Assembly: GCF_000474945.1 (NCBI RefSeq) | Contig: NZ_AXDW01000001.1 | Location: 496,001 to 560,000, forward strand | Reading direction: 5' to 3' | From: Solimonas soli DSM 21787 | Lineage (GTDB): Bacteria > Pseudomonadota > Gammaproteobacteria > Nevskiales > Nevskiaceae | DNA: 64,000 nucleotides | Part shown: one piece after another, positions 27,775 to 36,921 of the stretch | Layout: every line of letters starts with the position of its first letter | How positions within the stretch are numbered: the stretch's first letter is position 1 | Notes under the pieces: generated by a model | What the model saw: the letters and a program-made list of their open reading frames with translations, nothing else | The model's database searches: none | What the model was told of the DNA's origin: nothing | Program-made: the position numbers and the translations under genes

Positions 27775-28926
27775 ATGACCGCCGCCCAACCGATCGAAGC
27801 CGAACTCACCGCCTGGCGCGACACCGTGCGCCGCTTCCTCGCCGACGAAGTCGCGCCGCATTACGAGAAGTGGGAGAAGGCCGGCATCCTGCCGCGCGAG
27901 CTGTATCTGAAGCTCGGCGCCGCCGGCCTGCTCTGCGTCGACGCGCCCGACGAGTACGGCGGCAGCGGCGCGCCGCTGGAATTCGCCTTCGCGATCCACG
28001 AGGAAAGCGCCCGGCTCGGCTACATGTCGCTGTGCTCGAACATGATGATGCACTCCGACATCGTCGCGCCGTACATCCTGCATCTCGGCAGCGAAGCGCA
28101 GCGCCGGAAATACCTGCCGAGGATGGCGAGCGGCGAATGCTTCGGCGCGCTGGCGATGACCGAGCCCGGCGCCGGCTCCGATCTGCAGGCGATCCGCACC
28201 ACGGCGACCCCGGACGGCGACGGCTGGCGCCTCAACGGCTCGAAGATCTTCATCACCAACGGCCAGCACTGCGGCGTCGTGATCGTCGCCGCCAAGACCG
28301 ATCCGAAAGCCGGCGCCAGGGGCACCTCGCTGTTCCTCGTCGATGCCGACCTGCCCGGCTTCAAGCGCGGCCGCAATCTCGACAAGATCGGCATGCACGC
28401 CGCCGACACCTCCGAGCTGTTTTTCGACAACGTGCCGCTCGCGCCCGACAGCCTGCTCGGCCGCACCGGCGGCGGCTTCGGCCATCTGATCGACGAGTTG
28501 CCGCGCGAGCGCCTGATGCTCGCGGTCGCCGCCGTCGCGCACGCCGAAGGCGCGCTGGAACGCACCGTCGAATACGTGACGACACGCAAGGCCTTCGGCG
28601 CGCCGGTCGCGAGCTTTCAGAACACGCGCTTCGAACTCGCGAAGATCAAGACCGACATCGAGATCCACCGCGCCTACTACGAGAAGTGCCGCGCGCTGTA
28701 CGCGCAGGGCAAGCTCGGCGTGACCGAGGCGGCGATCATCAAGCTGGCGACCAGCGAAATGGAGGGCCGCGTCGTCGACGCCTGCCTGCAGCTGTTCGGC
28801 GGCTACGGCTACATGAGCGAGTATCCGATCTCGCGCTACTGGACCGACGCGCGCATCCAGCGCATCTACGGCGGCAGCAACGAGATCATGAAGGAAGTGA
28901 TCGCGCGGTCGCTGGTCGGCCGCTGA
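27775..28926 (+). CDS. Acyl-CoA dehydrogenase, paralogue of the preceding gene
   Basis: 383 aa, closely similar over its whole length to the gene just upstream; HYEKWEKAGI, LHLGSEAQRRKYLPRMASGEC and GRNLDKIG are shared. It keeps the same motif set: MTEPGAGSDLQAI, TRKAFGAPVASFQNTRFELAKI, ALERTVEYV with the LCAD-type Glu, and RIYGGSNEIMKEVIAR. Tandem duplication followed by divergence is the simplest reading, probably to widen substrate range. It probably shares a transcript with the first copy. Confidence 0.93.
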   Translation: MTAAQPIEAELTAWRDTVRRFLADEVAPHYEKWEKAGILPRELYLKLGAAGLLCVDAPDEYGGSGAPLEFAFAIHEESARLGYMSLCSNMMMHSDIVAPYILHLGSEAQRRKYLPRMASGECFGALAMTEPGAGSDLQAIRTTATPDGDGWRLNGSKIFITNGQHCGVVIVAAKTDPKAGARGTSLFLVDADLPGFKRGRNLDKIGMHAADTSELFFDNVPLAPDSLLGRTGGGFGHLIDELPRERLMLAVAAVAHAEGALERTVEYVTTRKAFGAPVASFQNTRFELAKIKTDIEIHRAYYEKCRALYAQGKLGVTEAAIIKLATSEMEGRVVDACLQLFGGYGYMSEYPISRYWTDARIQRIYGGSNEIMKEVIARSLVGR

Positions 28927-29037
28927 GCACACGGCGGCCGGAGCCGCCGCTCGAGCGAAGCGCGCAAAGCCCTTTCACCGCGGCCCTGGCCGGCCAAACG
29001 GCGCGGCGCATTCTTGAAAGGTGGGAGGAGAAGAGCA

Positions 29038-29237
29038 TGAAATCGGATCGCACCGTCGAACGCGCGGCCGCCGCCGGCAAGCGCATGCAGCGCTCGCGGA
29101 GTTCACCGCCAAGCTCGGCGCGAGCTGTCTGTCGTACATCAACGCCAATACCTCCGGCATCGAAGCCGTCTGGGCCTCGCCGGTCACCTACGGCATCACG
29201 CTCGGCGCGAAGTTCTGGAGGCGCGCGCGTCGATTCG
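29038..29237 (+). pseudogene. Small gene that appears frameshifted
   Basis: A strong ribosome site (GGGAGGAG) precedes ATG 29038, and the first 18 residues (MKSDRTVERAAAAGKRMQ) look coding. After about base 29093 the protein-like sequence moves to another frame (ALAEFTAKLGASCLSYINANTSGIEAVWAS...GAKFW). No stop in that frame occurs before the terminator at 29238. The gene is therefore either decayed or contains a sequencing error. I recognise no family. It lies 111 bp after the second acyl-CoA dehydrogenase. Confidence 0.5.
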
Positions 29238-29266
29238 GGCGGCGGACTGCGGTCCGCCGCCTTTTT
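29238..29266 (+). terminator. Rho-independent terminator after the acyl-CoA dehydrogenase unit
   Basis: GGCGGCGGA, six-base loop, TCCGCCGCC is a perfect 9-bp stem followed by TTTTTC. It ends the plus-strand unit of the two acyl-CoA dehydrogenases and the broken small gene, just before the convergent D-lactate dehydrogenase-like gene. Confidence 0.9.
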
Positions 29267-29287
29267 CGTGCCTGTCGATCGCCGCCG

Positions 29288-30289
29288 CTAACGCAGCAGG
29301 GCCGCCGTCAGCCGGTTGGCGCACGGCCGGCCGGCTTCGAAGTCGTCGAGATTGGCGAGCGTGGCGCTCGCGATCGCGGCGAGCGCCTCCTGCGTGAAGA
29401 AGGCCTGGTGCCCGGTGATGACGACGTTCGGGAAGGTCAGCAGACGCTGGAAGACATCGTCGCCGACGATCGTCGACGACAAGTCCTCGAAGAACAGATC
29501 GCCCTCCTGCTCGTAGACGTCGAGGCCGAGCGCACCGAGCTGGCCGGACTTCAGCGCGGTGATCACCGCCGGCGTGTCGAGCAGGCCGCCGCGGCTGGTG
29601 TTGATCAGCATCGCACCGTGCTTCATGCGCGCCAGCGACGTGGCATTGATCAGATGCTGCGACCGCGGCGTCAGCGGACAGTGCAGCGACACGATGTCGG
29701 ACATGGCGAGCACCTCGTCCAGCGCGGCGAACGCGGCGCCCGCGCTGCGCAGCGCGCCGTCCTGCGCGAGCGGGTCGTGCACCAGCACGCGACAGCCGAA
29801 GCCGAGCATGATGCGCGCGAACACCGCGCCGATGCGCCCTGCGCCGACCACGCCGACGGTCTTGCCGTACAGATCGAAGCCTTCGAGCCCGTCGAGCAGG
29901 AAGTTGTTCTCGCGCACGCGGTTGTAGGCGCGATGGAACTTGCGGTTCAGCGTCAGGATCAGACCAACCGCATGCTCGGCGACCGCATGCGGCGAATACG
30001 CCGGCACGCGCGCGATGGCGATGCCGCAACGCTCGGCGGCACGCAGGTCGACCTGGTTGAAGCCCGCGCAGCGCAGCGCGACATGGCGCACGCCGAGCGC
30101 CGCGAGGCGCTGCAGCGCCGGCGCGTCGAGCACGTCGTTGACGAAGGTGCAGATCGCCGGATAGCCGGCCGCGAGCGCCGCCGTCTGCGCACTCAGCCGG
30201 GCCTCGACGAACACGCAGTCGTGCGCGCCGCCGGCGGCCGAGAAGGAACGGCGGTCGTATTCGCGGGCACTGAAGAAAAGGACGCGCAT
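29288..30289 (-). CDS. D-2-hydroxyacid dehydrogenase, LdhA-like
   Basis: 333 aa. NADH-dependent D-lactate dehydrogenase family. The nucleotide-binding motif is GVVGAGRIGAVFARIMLGFG (about residues 146-165). The catalytic set is Arg in LINTSRGGLLDT, Glu in DVYEQEGDLFFED and His in VITGHQAFFTQEAL. RCAGFNQVDLRAAERCGI is also typical of LdhA. It would reduce pyruvate to D-lactate, although relatives accept other 2-oxoacids. It is convergent with the acyl-CoA dehydrogenase unit. Confidence 0.9.
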   Translation of the reverse strand: MRVLFFSAREYDRRSFSAAGGAHDCVFVEARLSAQTAALAAGYPAICTFVNDVLDAPALQRLAALGVRHVALRCAGFNQVDLRAAERCGIAIARVPAYSPHAVAEHAVGLILTLNRKFHRAYNRVRENNFLLDGLEGFDLYGKTVGVVGAGRIGAVFARIMLGFGCRVLVHDPLAQDGALRSAGAAFAALDEVLAMSDIVSLHCPLTPRSQHLINATSLARMKHGAMLINTSRGGLLDTPAVITALKSGQLGALGLDVYEQEGDLFFEDLSSTIVGDDVFQRLLTFPNVVITGHQAFFTQEALAAIASATLANLDDFEAGRPCANRLTAALLR

Positions 30290-30350
30290 CGGCGTACTCT
30301 GCGTCGGATCACGCCGTGATCATGCCGGATCGGCGCGCGACGCGGCGGCC

Positions 30351-30581
30351 TCAGCCGTCACCGGCCGGCCGTGCATCCGGCGGCGCGCCGCTGACGCACT
30401 TCACGCAGGCGAGCGCGGTGCCGAGCGCAGCGCCGCGACCCTGCGCGCCGGTCACCCAGGGCCGGTTCTGCCAGGGCGGGCTGTGGCGCACGTGCTGGTT
30501 GTGGCCGCATTCGAGCTGCGCGACCCAGTGGCCTTCCTCGTCGCGATGAAAGCCGGTGATGCGCCGTGCGATGCCGTTCAT
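30351..30581 (-). CDS. DUF3565 protein
   Basis: 76 aa. The start MNGIARRITGFHRDEEGHWVAQLECGHNQHVRHSPPWQNRPWV is the characteristic DUF3565 block. Cys and His residues (ECGHNQH, CVKC) suggest a metal site. The function is not known. It lies between the LdhA-like gene (downstream) and a plus-strand MFS transporter with which it is divergent. Confidence 0.85.
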   Translation of the reverse strand: MNGIARRITGFHRDEEGHWVAQLECGHNQHVRHSPPWQNRPWVTGAQGRGAALGTALACVKCVSGAPPDARPAGDG

Positions 30582-30665
30582 GGCCGCCGATCATAGGGCA
30601 CGCGCATTGCGTCGTCCGCCCTCGCGGCGTACCGTGCGCCGCCTTCGCTTCCGGACCGCCAACCG

Positions 30666-31832
30666 ATGGACCGCCGCCGCCTCGCCGTCTGCCTCGCCGG
30701 TGCCGCCGCCTTCGTGCCGCTGTACGCGCCGCAGTCGCTGCTGCCGCTGCTGCGGCACTTCGCCGGCCCCCACTCGACGATGAGTGCGGCGATGGCCGGC
30801 GCCGTGGTCTCGGCGGGCACCGCCGGCGTGGCGCTGGCGGCGCCGTTCGTGGGGCGGCTCGGCGACCGTCTCGGACGGCATCGCGTGATCGTGCTCGCCG
30901 CCTTCCTCGCGGCGATTCCGAGCCTGCTGTCGGCGCTCGCGCCGACGCCGGCGCTGCTGGTCGCGGCGCGCCTGCTCGAAGGCCTCGCCCTGCCCGGCAT
31001 CTTCGCCGTGACCGTCGCCTACACCGCCGACCAGTGGCCGCCGCTCGAGGCGCGCCCGGTCACCGCCCTGTACGTCGCCGGCACGATCGGCGGCGGCTTC
31101 TGCGGGCGGCTGCTGTCGGGTCTCGTCGCCGAATTCGCCGGCTGGCGCTGGGCCTTCGCCGCGCTGGCCGTGCTGCAGCTGCTGCTGGCGCTGCTGATCC
31201 GCGCCTGGCTGGCGCCCGACGCACCGCGGCCGCGGCCCGGGCACGCCGCGCCGGTGCGCTTTGCCGCCCTGTTCGCCGATCCCGCCCTGCGCGCCATCTA
31301 CGCGGCGGGCTTCGCCCTGCTGTTCGCGCTCGTCGCCGGCTTCACCTACGTCTCGCTGCATCTCGCCGAGCCGCCGTTCAATCTCGGCCCGGCCGGCCTG
31401 TCGGCGATCTTCATCGTCTACCTGCTCAGCATGGTGACGACGCCGATGTCGGGCCGCCTGCTCAACCGCCACGGTCACGCGCGCGTGCTGGCGATGGCCT
31501 GGGCCGCGGCCATCGCCGGCCTGCTGATCACGCTGCTGCCGACCCTGCCGGCCATCATCACCGGCCTCACGCTGTTCTCGACGGGCCTGTTCTTCGCGCA
31601 GACGGCGGCGACGACCTTCGTCGGCGAGGCGATGCCGCAGGCGCGCGGCGCGGCGGTGGGCCTCTACGTCACCTGCTATTACCTCGGCGGCAGCGTCGGC
31701 GGCGTGCTGCCGGCGCCGCTGTGGGCGCGCTTCGGCTGGCCCGGCGTGATCGCGCTGATCACGCTCGCCGGCGCCGTCTCGGTCACGCTCGGCCGGCGCG
31801 GCTTCCGCCAGCGACGCGCGGCGAAGGCGTAG
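30666..31832 (+). CDS. MFS transporter
   Basis: 388 aa with twelve predicted membrane helices. The loop 2-3 motif reads GRLGDRLGRHRVIVLAA and there is a matching internal repeat with SGRLLNRHGHARVLAMAWA in the second half. This is the 12-helix drug/metabolite exporter group, similar to YnfM-type proteins. Substrate is unknown. It is monocistronic and convergent with the next gene (9 bp apart). Confidence 0.9.
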   Translation: MDRRRLAVCLAGAAAFVPLYAPQSLLPLLRHFAGPHSTMSAAMAGAVVSAGTAGVALAAPFVGRLGDRLGRHRVIVLAAFLAAIPSLLSALAPTPALLVAARLLEGLALPGIFAVTVAYTADQWPPLEARPVTALYVAGTIGGGFCGRLLSGLVAEFAGWRWAFAALAVLQLLLALLIRAWLAPDAPRPRPGHAAPVRFAALFADPALRAIYAAGFALLFALVAGFTYVSLHLAEPPFNLGPAGLSAIFIVYLLSMVTTPMSGRLLNRHGHARVLAMAWAAAIAGLLITLLPTLPAIITGLTLFSTGLFFAQTAATTFVGEAMPQARGAAVGLYVTCYYLGGSVGGVLPAPLWARFGWPGVIALITLAGAVSVTLGRRGFRQRRAAKA

Positions 31833-31841
31833 ACGCGACGG

Positions 31842-32318
31842 CTATCGCAGCCAGGCCGGCGCGTCGTCGTCCTCGTCGGCTTTCGCGGCCGGCGCGTCGG
31901 GCGGCGGCGGCGCTCCGTCCGCCGCCGCGTCGTTCTTCTTCGGCCGCGCCGCGCTGCGCAGATGCGCCGTGGCGATGTCCTTCAGTTCCGGCGGCAACAT
32001 CCATTCGCCGATCTCGTAGCCGGCCTGGTTCATCTTGCGCGCGAGCTGCTCGACGTGCTTGCTGTGCCCGCGCGTGCTGACCATGCTGCCCGGCCGCGAG
32101 ATCAGCGTGCCGATCTGTTCGAAGAAGCGGCCACGGTCGGTGATCATGTTGCCGGTCGCGGTCTTCGGCATCGCCCACTTCTGCGCCTGGTAGAACTCCT
32201 GCGTGAAGGTCACGAAGGCGCCGCCGCCGTCGATGACGATCTGCGTGATGTCGCCCTGGCGGATCACGCGCGCGCGGCTGACGGCGGACTCGAACAGGTT
32301 CAATGGACGCTTGCTCAT
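31842..32318 (-). CDS. Unknown cytosolic protein with a disordered acidic tail
   Basis: 158 aa, no signal peptide or membrane segment. The N-terminal 120 residues have mixed helix/strand character (RVIRQGDITQIVIDGGGAFVTFTQEFYQAQKWAMP, then GHSKHVEQLARKMNQAGYEIGEWMLPPELKDIA). The last 35 residues are Ala/Pro/Asp-rich and probably disordered. I recognise no family. Confidence 0.7.
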   Translation of the reverse strand: MSKRPLNLFESAVSRARVIRQGDITQIVIDGGGAFVTFTQEFYQAQKWAMPKTATGNMITDRGRFFEQIGTLISRPGSMVSTRGHSKHVEQLARKMNQAGYEIGEWMLPPELKDIATAHLRSAARPKKNDAAADGAPPPPDAPAAKADEDDDAPAWLR

Positions 32319-32421
32319 GACGGGATCTCCGGCCGCGGAGACGCATTGTCGGCGCCCCCCGCCGACGGCGCCATCCGGACGCGCCGCCGCCGCGCTCTGA
32401 GCAGGCGCTGACGGCGGAGCT

Positions 32422-33669
32422 TCAGTCGAACTCCATGCCGCCGGTGCCCTTGCGCACGACGAAACCGTGCGCGGCGAGATCGTCGAAGATCTGCCGTGCG
32501 TGCGCCTCGTCCTGCGCCTCCACCATCACTTCCAGCGTGGCGTTCTTGGCATGGCCGCGATGCAGGCGCTCGTGGTGGACCTGGATGATGTTGCCGCCGG
32601 ATTCGCCGATGCGGCCGGCGACGCGGGCCAGAAAGCCGGGCCGGTCCTCGATGTCGATCGACAGCGAGATCAGGCGCGATTCGTTGACCAGCTGGCGCAG
32701 CAGCACCGAGGCCAGCAGGCGCGTATCGACATTGCCGCCGGACACCACGAGCCCGACCTTGCGGCCGGCGAACGGCGCCGGATCGGCGAGCAGCGCGGCG
32801 AGGCCGACGGCGCCGGCGCCCTCGGCGATGACCTTCTCGATCGCGGCGAGCAGGCCGATCGCGCGCTCGATCGCCGCCTCGTCGACGCGCATCAGCTCGG
32901 CGACGTGCTCGCGGATGATGGCCAGCGTCAGCTTGCCGATGTTCTTGACGGCGATGCCTTCGGCGATGGTCTGGCCGCCCTTGACCAGCGCGGGATCGTT
33001 CTGCAGCGCCGCGTAGGCCGACGGATAGGCCATCGACTCGACGCCGGCCACGCGCAGCGTCGGGGCGATGCCGTGCGCGGCGATCGCCATGCCGGAGATC
33101 AGTCCGCCGCCGCCGACCGGCACGATCAGCGTGTCGAGCTCCGGCGCCTGCTCGAGCATCTCCAGCGCGACCGTGCCCTGGCCGGCGACGATGTACGGAT
33201 CGTCGTAGGGATGCACCAGGGTCATGCCGCGCTTGCGCAGCAGCTCGGCCTCGAGGAACTCCTGCGCATCGGCCAGCGTCTCGCCGTGCAGGATCACCTC
33301 GCCGCCGAGCTCGCGCGTGTTGCGCACCTTGGTGAACGGCGTGTTGGCCGGCATGACGATGACGCTCTTGATGCCGAGCCGCGTGGCGTGGTAGGCGACG
33401 CCCTGGGCGTGATTGCCGGCCGACATGGCGGCGACGCCGGCGGCGCGCTCGGATTCGGAGAGGCTCAGCAGCTTGTTCAGCGCGCCGCGCTCCTTGAACG
33501 AGGCGGTGAACTGGAAGTTCTCGAACTTGATCCAGACCTCGGCGCCGGTGATCTGCGAGAGCACGCGCGAGCGCGTGCACGGCGTGCGCACGATCTGGCC
33601 TTCGATCATCTGCGCCGCACGGCGCACGTCGTCGAACGTAACCGGCAAAGCCCGAGCATCCATCGTCAT
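32422..33669 (-). CDS. Threonine ammonia-lyase with C-terminal ACT domain
   Basis: 415 aa. PLP enzyme that deaminates threonine to 2-oxobutanoate. The PLP lysine is in FTASFKERGALNKLL and the glycine loop for phosphate is VPVGGGGLISG. The C-terminal ACT domain starts at about residue 335 (SLSIDIEDRPGFLARVAGRIGESGGNIIQVHHER), placing it with the single-ACT, about 400-residue type (often named ilvA or tdcB). The start may be the ATG at 33663 instead. No isoleucine genes adjoin it. Confidence 0.92.
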   Translation of the reverse strand: MTMDARALPVTFDDVRRAAQMIEGQIVRTPCTRSRVLSQITGAEVWIKFENFQFTASFKERGALNKLLSLSESERAAGVAAMSAGNHAQGVAYHATRLGIKSVIVMPANTPFTKVRNTRELGGEVILHGETLADAQEFLEAELLRKRGMTLVHPYDDPYIVAGQGTVALEMLEQAPELDTLIVPVGGGGLISGMAIAAHGIAPTLRVAGVESMAYPSAYAALQNDPALVKGGQTIAEGIAVKNIGKLTLAIIREHVAELMRVDEAAIERAIGLLAAIEKVIAEGAGAVGLAALLADPAPFAGRKVGLVVSGGNVDTRLLASVLLRQLVNESRLISLSIDIEDRPGFLARVAGRIGESGGNIIQVHHERLHRGHAKNATLEVMVEAQDEAHARQIFDDLAAHGFVVRKGTGGMEFD

Positions 33670-33676
33670 GCGTTTC

Positions 33677-34222
33677 CTATTTCCGCTTGCGTCCGCCGCC
33701 GCGCCGCACGTCGCTGACCACGCCGCCCTGCAGCGTCACCGTCACGCGCCCGTCGCCCTCGTCGGCGTATGTCCAGGTTTCCTTCGTGCCGCCCTTGCCG
33801 CTCGCCGTCGCCGTCGTGCGCGGCTCGCCGAGCAGGCGGCGCACGTCGGCGGCGCTCATGCCGCGTACCACCTCGCGCCGGGCCCGCGCCGCGCGCAGGC
33901 GCTCGGCATCGGCGCTGCGCGCCTCGTGATCCTTGCGCCAGGCCGCGTCCTCGGCGGCGCGCGCCTTGCCGTACTCGCGCACGCGGCGGTCGTACTGCTC
34001 GGCCAGCGGCGCGGCACCGTCGTCCGCCTTCACGACGTTCGGCGCCTTGAGGTCCAGCGGCGCGTCGCCGGCCTGGCAGGGCCGGTCGCTGAACTGCACG
34101 ACGCCGCCCACGCTGCAGCGGTAGACCGCGGCCTGTGCCGCCGGAGCGCCGAGCGCCAGGGCGAGCACGTACGGATACCAGCCGCGGCAGCTTCGACGTC
34201 CGGCGCGATTATGGTCCTGCAT
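33677..34222 (-). CDS. DUF4124-type exported protein
   Basis: 181 aa from ATG 34222. A basic N-terminus and signal peptide (to about residue 31, ending AAQA) precede VYRCSVGGVVQFSDRPCQAGDAPL. That YxCxxxGxxxxSDxPC pattern is typical of DUF4124. A helical charged middle follows (about 60-125), then VRGMSAADVRRLLGEPRTT...WTYADEGDGRVTVTLQGGVVSDV, resembling a BamE/SmpA-like fold. It ends 7 bp before the threonine ammonia-lyase start and is probably co-transcribed with it. Confidence 0.75.
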   Translation of the reverse strand: MQDHNRAGRRSCRGWYPYVLALALGAPAAQAAVYRCSVGGVVQFSDRPCQAGDAPLDLKAPNVVKADDGAAPLAEQYDRRVREYGKARAAEDAAWRKDHEARSADAERLRAARARREVVRGMSAADVRRLLGEPRTTATASGKGGTKETWTYADEGDGRVTVTLQGGVVSDVRRGGGRKRK

Positions 34223-34260
34223 GGCAGCCTCCGCATGGGGGCTCATCCCCCTTGATTCGG

Positions 34261-34266
34261 TACAAT
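34261..34266 (+). promoter_or_regulatory. Candidate -10 element (TACAAT) of ettA
   Basis: TACAAT lies 43 bp before the ettA ATG, in the short gap divergent from the DUF4124 gene. The -35 region has no good match at 16-18 bp spacing, so confidence is moderate. Confidence 0.45.
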
Positions 34267-34308
34267 TCCGCTCCTTTTCGCATTCCCCTTCCGAGATTTC
34301 CGCGTCCC

Positions 34309-35973
34309 ATGTCTCAGTACGTCTACACGATGAATCGCGTCGGCAAGATCGTGCCGCCGAAGAAAGAAATCCTGCGCGACATCTCGCTGTCCTTCTTCCC
34401 CGGCGCCAAGATCGGCGTGCTCGGCTACAACGGCGCCGGCAAGTCGACGCTGCTGCGCATCATGGCCGGCATCGACAAGGACATCGTCGGCGAGGCGCGG
34501 CCGATGCCGGGCCTCAAGATCGGCTACCTGCCCCAGGAACCGCAGCTCGACCCGGACAAGACCGTGCGCCAGAACGTCGAGGAAGCTCTCTCCGACGTGC
34601 TCAAGCTCAAGGAAGAACTCGACGCCGTCTACGCGGCCTACGCCGAGGAGAACGCCGATTTCGACAAGCTCGCCGCCCGCCAGGCCGATCTCGAGGCGAA
34701 GATCGCCGCCGCCGATGCCGAGAACCTCGACGTCATCCTCGACAAGGCCGCCGAGGCGCTCAACCTGCCGCCCTGGGACGCCGACGTCACCAGGCTCTCC
34801 GGCGGCGAGCGCCGCCGCGTCGCGCTGTGCCGGCTGCTGCTGTCCAAGCCGGACATGATCCTGCTCGACGAGCCGACCAACCATCTCGACGCCGAATCGG
34901 TGGCCTGGCTGGAGAAGTTCCTCAAGGACTTCCCCGGCACCATCATCGCGGTCACCCATGACCGCTACTTCCTCGACAACGTCGCCGGCTGGATCCTCGA
35001 ACTCGACCGTGGCCACGGCATTCCCTGGCAGGGCAATTATTCGAGCTGGCTGGAGCAGAAGGAGAAGCGCCTCGAAAACGAGCAGAAGGCCGAGGACGCG
35101 CGCACCAAGGCGATGAAGGAAGAGCTGGAGTGGGTGCGCAAGAATCCCAAGGGCCGCCAGGCCAAGAGCAAGGCGCGCATCAAGGCCTTCGAGGAGCTCG
35201 CCTCGCAGGAATACCAGAAGCGCAGCGAGACCAAGGAGCTGTACATCCCGCCCGGCCCGCGGCTCGGCGACAAGGTCATCGAAGTCAAGAATCTCACCAA
35301 GAAGTTCGGCGACCGCACGCTGTACCAGGGCATCAGCTTCAGCGTGCCGCGCGGCGCCATCGTCGGCATCATCGGCGCCAACGGCATGGGCAAGACCACG
35401 CTGTTCAAGATGCTGACCGGCCAGGACAAGGACTACGAGGGCGAGATCACGATCGGCGAGACCGTGAAGTTCGCCTACGTCGACCAGAGCCGCGACGCGC
35501 TGAACGGCGACAACACGGTGTTCCAGGAAGTCGCCGGCGGCAACGATCTGGTGCGCGTCGGCAATTTCGAAATGCCGAGCCGCGCCTACATCGGCCGCTT
35601 CAATTTCAAGGGCGAGTCGCAGCAGAAGCGCCTCAAGGAACTGTCGGGCGGCGAACGCAACCGCGTGCACCTCGCCAAGATGCTGCTGCAGGGCGGCAAC
35701 GTCGTGCTGCTCGACGAGCCGACCAACGATCTCGACGTCGAAACCCTGCGCGCGCTCGAGGAAGCGATCCTCGATTTCCCCGGCAACGCGCTGGTGATCT
35801 CGCACGATCGCTGGTTCCTCGACCGCGTCGCCACGCACATCCTCGCCTTCGAGGATTCCGGCGAAGTGATCTGGCACGAAGGCAACTACCGCGAGTACGA
35901 GGACGACTTCCGCCGCCGCACCGGCTCGGAGCCCGGCGTCAACCGCCGCAACCGGCACAGGAAGCTCGCCTGA
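34309..35973 (+). CDS. ettA: EttA, ABC-F energy-dependent translational throttle protein
   Basis: 554 aa. A soluble ABC-F protein that binds the ribosomal E site and gates translation according to ATP/ADP. Two ABC domains are present: Walker A GYNGAGKSTLL and GANGMGKTTL, signatures LSGGERRRVALCRLLL and LSGGERNRVHLAKMLL, Walker B ILLDEPTNHLD and VLLDEPTNDLD. Between them is the charged ABC-F linker (LEQKEKRLENEQKAEDARTK). The start MSQYVYTMNRVGKIVPPKKEI is the conserved EttA N-terminus and fixes the ATG. Confidence 0.96.
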   Translation: MSQYVYTMNRVGKIVPPKKEILRDISLSFFPGAKIGVLGYNGAGKSTLLRIMAGIDKDIVGEARPMPGLKIGYLPQEPQLDPDKTVRQNVEEALSDVLKLKEELDAVYAAYAEENADFDKLAARQADLEAKIAAADAENLDVILDKAAEALNLPPWDADVTRLSGGERRRVALCRLLLSKPDMILLDEPTNHLDAESVAWLEKFLKDFPGTIIAVTHDRYFLDNVAGWILELDRGHGIPWQGNYSSWLEQKEKRLENEQKAEDARTKAMKEELEWVRKNPKGRQAKSKARIKAFEELASQEYQKRSETKELYIPPGPRLGDKVIEVKNLTKKFGDRTLYQGISFSVPRGAIVGIIGANGMGKTTLFKMLTGQDKDYEGEITIGETVKFAYVDQSRDALNGDNTVFQEVAGGNDLVRVGNFEMPSRAYIGRFNFKGESQQKRLKELSGGERNRVHLAKMLLQGGNVVLLDEPTNDLDVETLRALEEAILDFPGNALVISHDRWFLDRVATHILAFEDSGEVIWHEGNYREYEDDFRRRTGSEPGVNRRNRHRKLA

Positions 35974-35988
35974 TCGCCGCCGTCAGGA

Positions 35989-36019
35989 GGCGGCGGCGCG
36001 GTCGCGTCGCCGCCTTTTT
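35989..36019 (+). terminator. Rho-independent terminator after ettA
   Basis: GGCGGCG and CGCCGCC form a stem around a 12-base GC-rich loop, followed by TTTTTC. It lies 15 bp after the ettA stop. Confidence 0.85.
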
Positions 36020-36133
36020 CGTGTCCGCTTCGCGAACGCTGCTGTCCGCCCGGCGCAGGACAGGCGCCGGCGCAGGACGTAGGATGCGCAGCGACCGCCG
36101 CAGGGCGGCACGACCTCGAAACGATACCCGCCG

Positions 36134-36889
36134 ATGAGCACGCACCTCGCCTACCGCTGGCACGAAAAACGGCTCAAGCCGATCGAATTCGTTCACGCCG
36201 TACAGCTCGACGAGCTGCTCGGCATCGAGCGGCAGAAGGCGGCGATCGTGCAGAACACGCAGCAGTTCGTCGCGAAGAAGCCGGCCAACCACGTGCTGCT
36301 CACCGGGTCGCGCGGCACCGGCAAGTCGTCGATCGTCAAGGCGGTGCTGAACGCCTTCGCGCCGCGCGGCCTGCGCCTGGTCGAGCTGGCGGCGCACGAT
36401 CTCATCGACCTGCCGGACGTGGTCGCGCCGCTGCGCGAGCGCGACGAGCGCTTCATCCTCTACGTCGACGATTTCTCCGTCGCCGCCAACGATCCGGCGC
36501 TGACGGCGCTGAAGACGGCGCTCGACGGCGGCATCGAGGAGCCGCCGGACAACGTGCTGATCTACGCGACCTCGAATCGCCGGCACCTGATGCCGGAGAT
36601 GAAGCGCGACAACGAGGAATACCACTGGATGGAGGACGAGCTGCATCCGGGCGAATCGACCGAGGAGAAGATTTCGCTGTCGGAGCGCTTCGGCCTCTGG
36701 CTCAGCTTCCAGCCGTTCACCCAGGACCAGTACCTCGAGGTCGTGCGCCTGCACCTCGCCAAGCTCGGCCACACCGCCTGGGACGAGGACACCGAGAAGT
36801 CGGCGCTGCGCTGGGCCCTGAACCGCGCCTCGCGCTCCGGCCGCGTCGCGCGCCAGTTCGCGCGCGACTGGGCGGGGCGCCACGCCTGA
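36134..36889 (+). CDS. DUF815 AAA+ ATPase
   Basis: 251 aa. AAA-type P-loop GSRGTGKSS (about residues 57-65), Walker [11 protein letters not shown] and the DUF815 region [31 protein letters not shown]. This family is widespread and small, and its function is undefined. It ends at 36889, 32 bp before the GTG used for the following cyclophilin, which may be translationally coupled. Confidence 0.88.
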   Translation: MSTHLAYRWHEKRLKPIEFVHAVQLDELLGIERQKAAIVQNTQQFVAKKPANHVLLTGSRGTGKSSIVKAVLNAFAPRGLRLVELAAHDLIDLPDVVAPLRERDERFILYVDDFSVAANDPALTALKTALDGGIEEPPDNVLIYATSNRRHLMPEMKRDNEEYHWMEDELHPGESTEEKISLSERFGLWLSFQPFTQDQYLEVVRLHLAKLGHTAWDEDTEKSALRWALNRASRSGRVARQFARDWAGRHA

Positions 36890-36921
36890 ATCCGCGGCGG
36901 CCGCGCCTGCGCCTCGCTTTC

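Noticed and set aside
32348-32366. Hairpin GTCGGCG/CGCCGAC between the unknown protein gene and threonine ammonia-lyase
   Set aside because: Short GC-only stem without a T run; such hairpins are expected by chance at this base composition.
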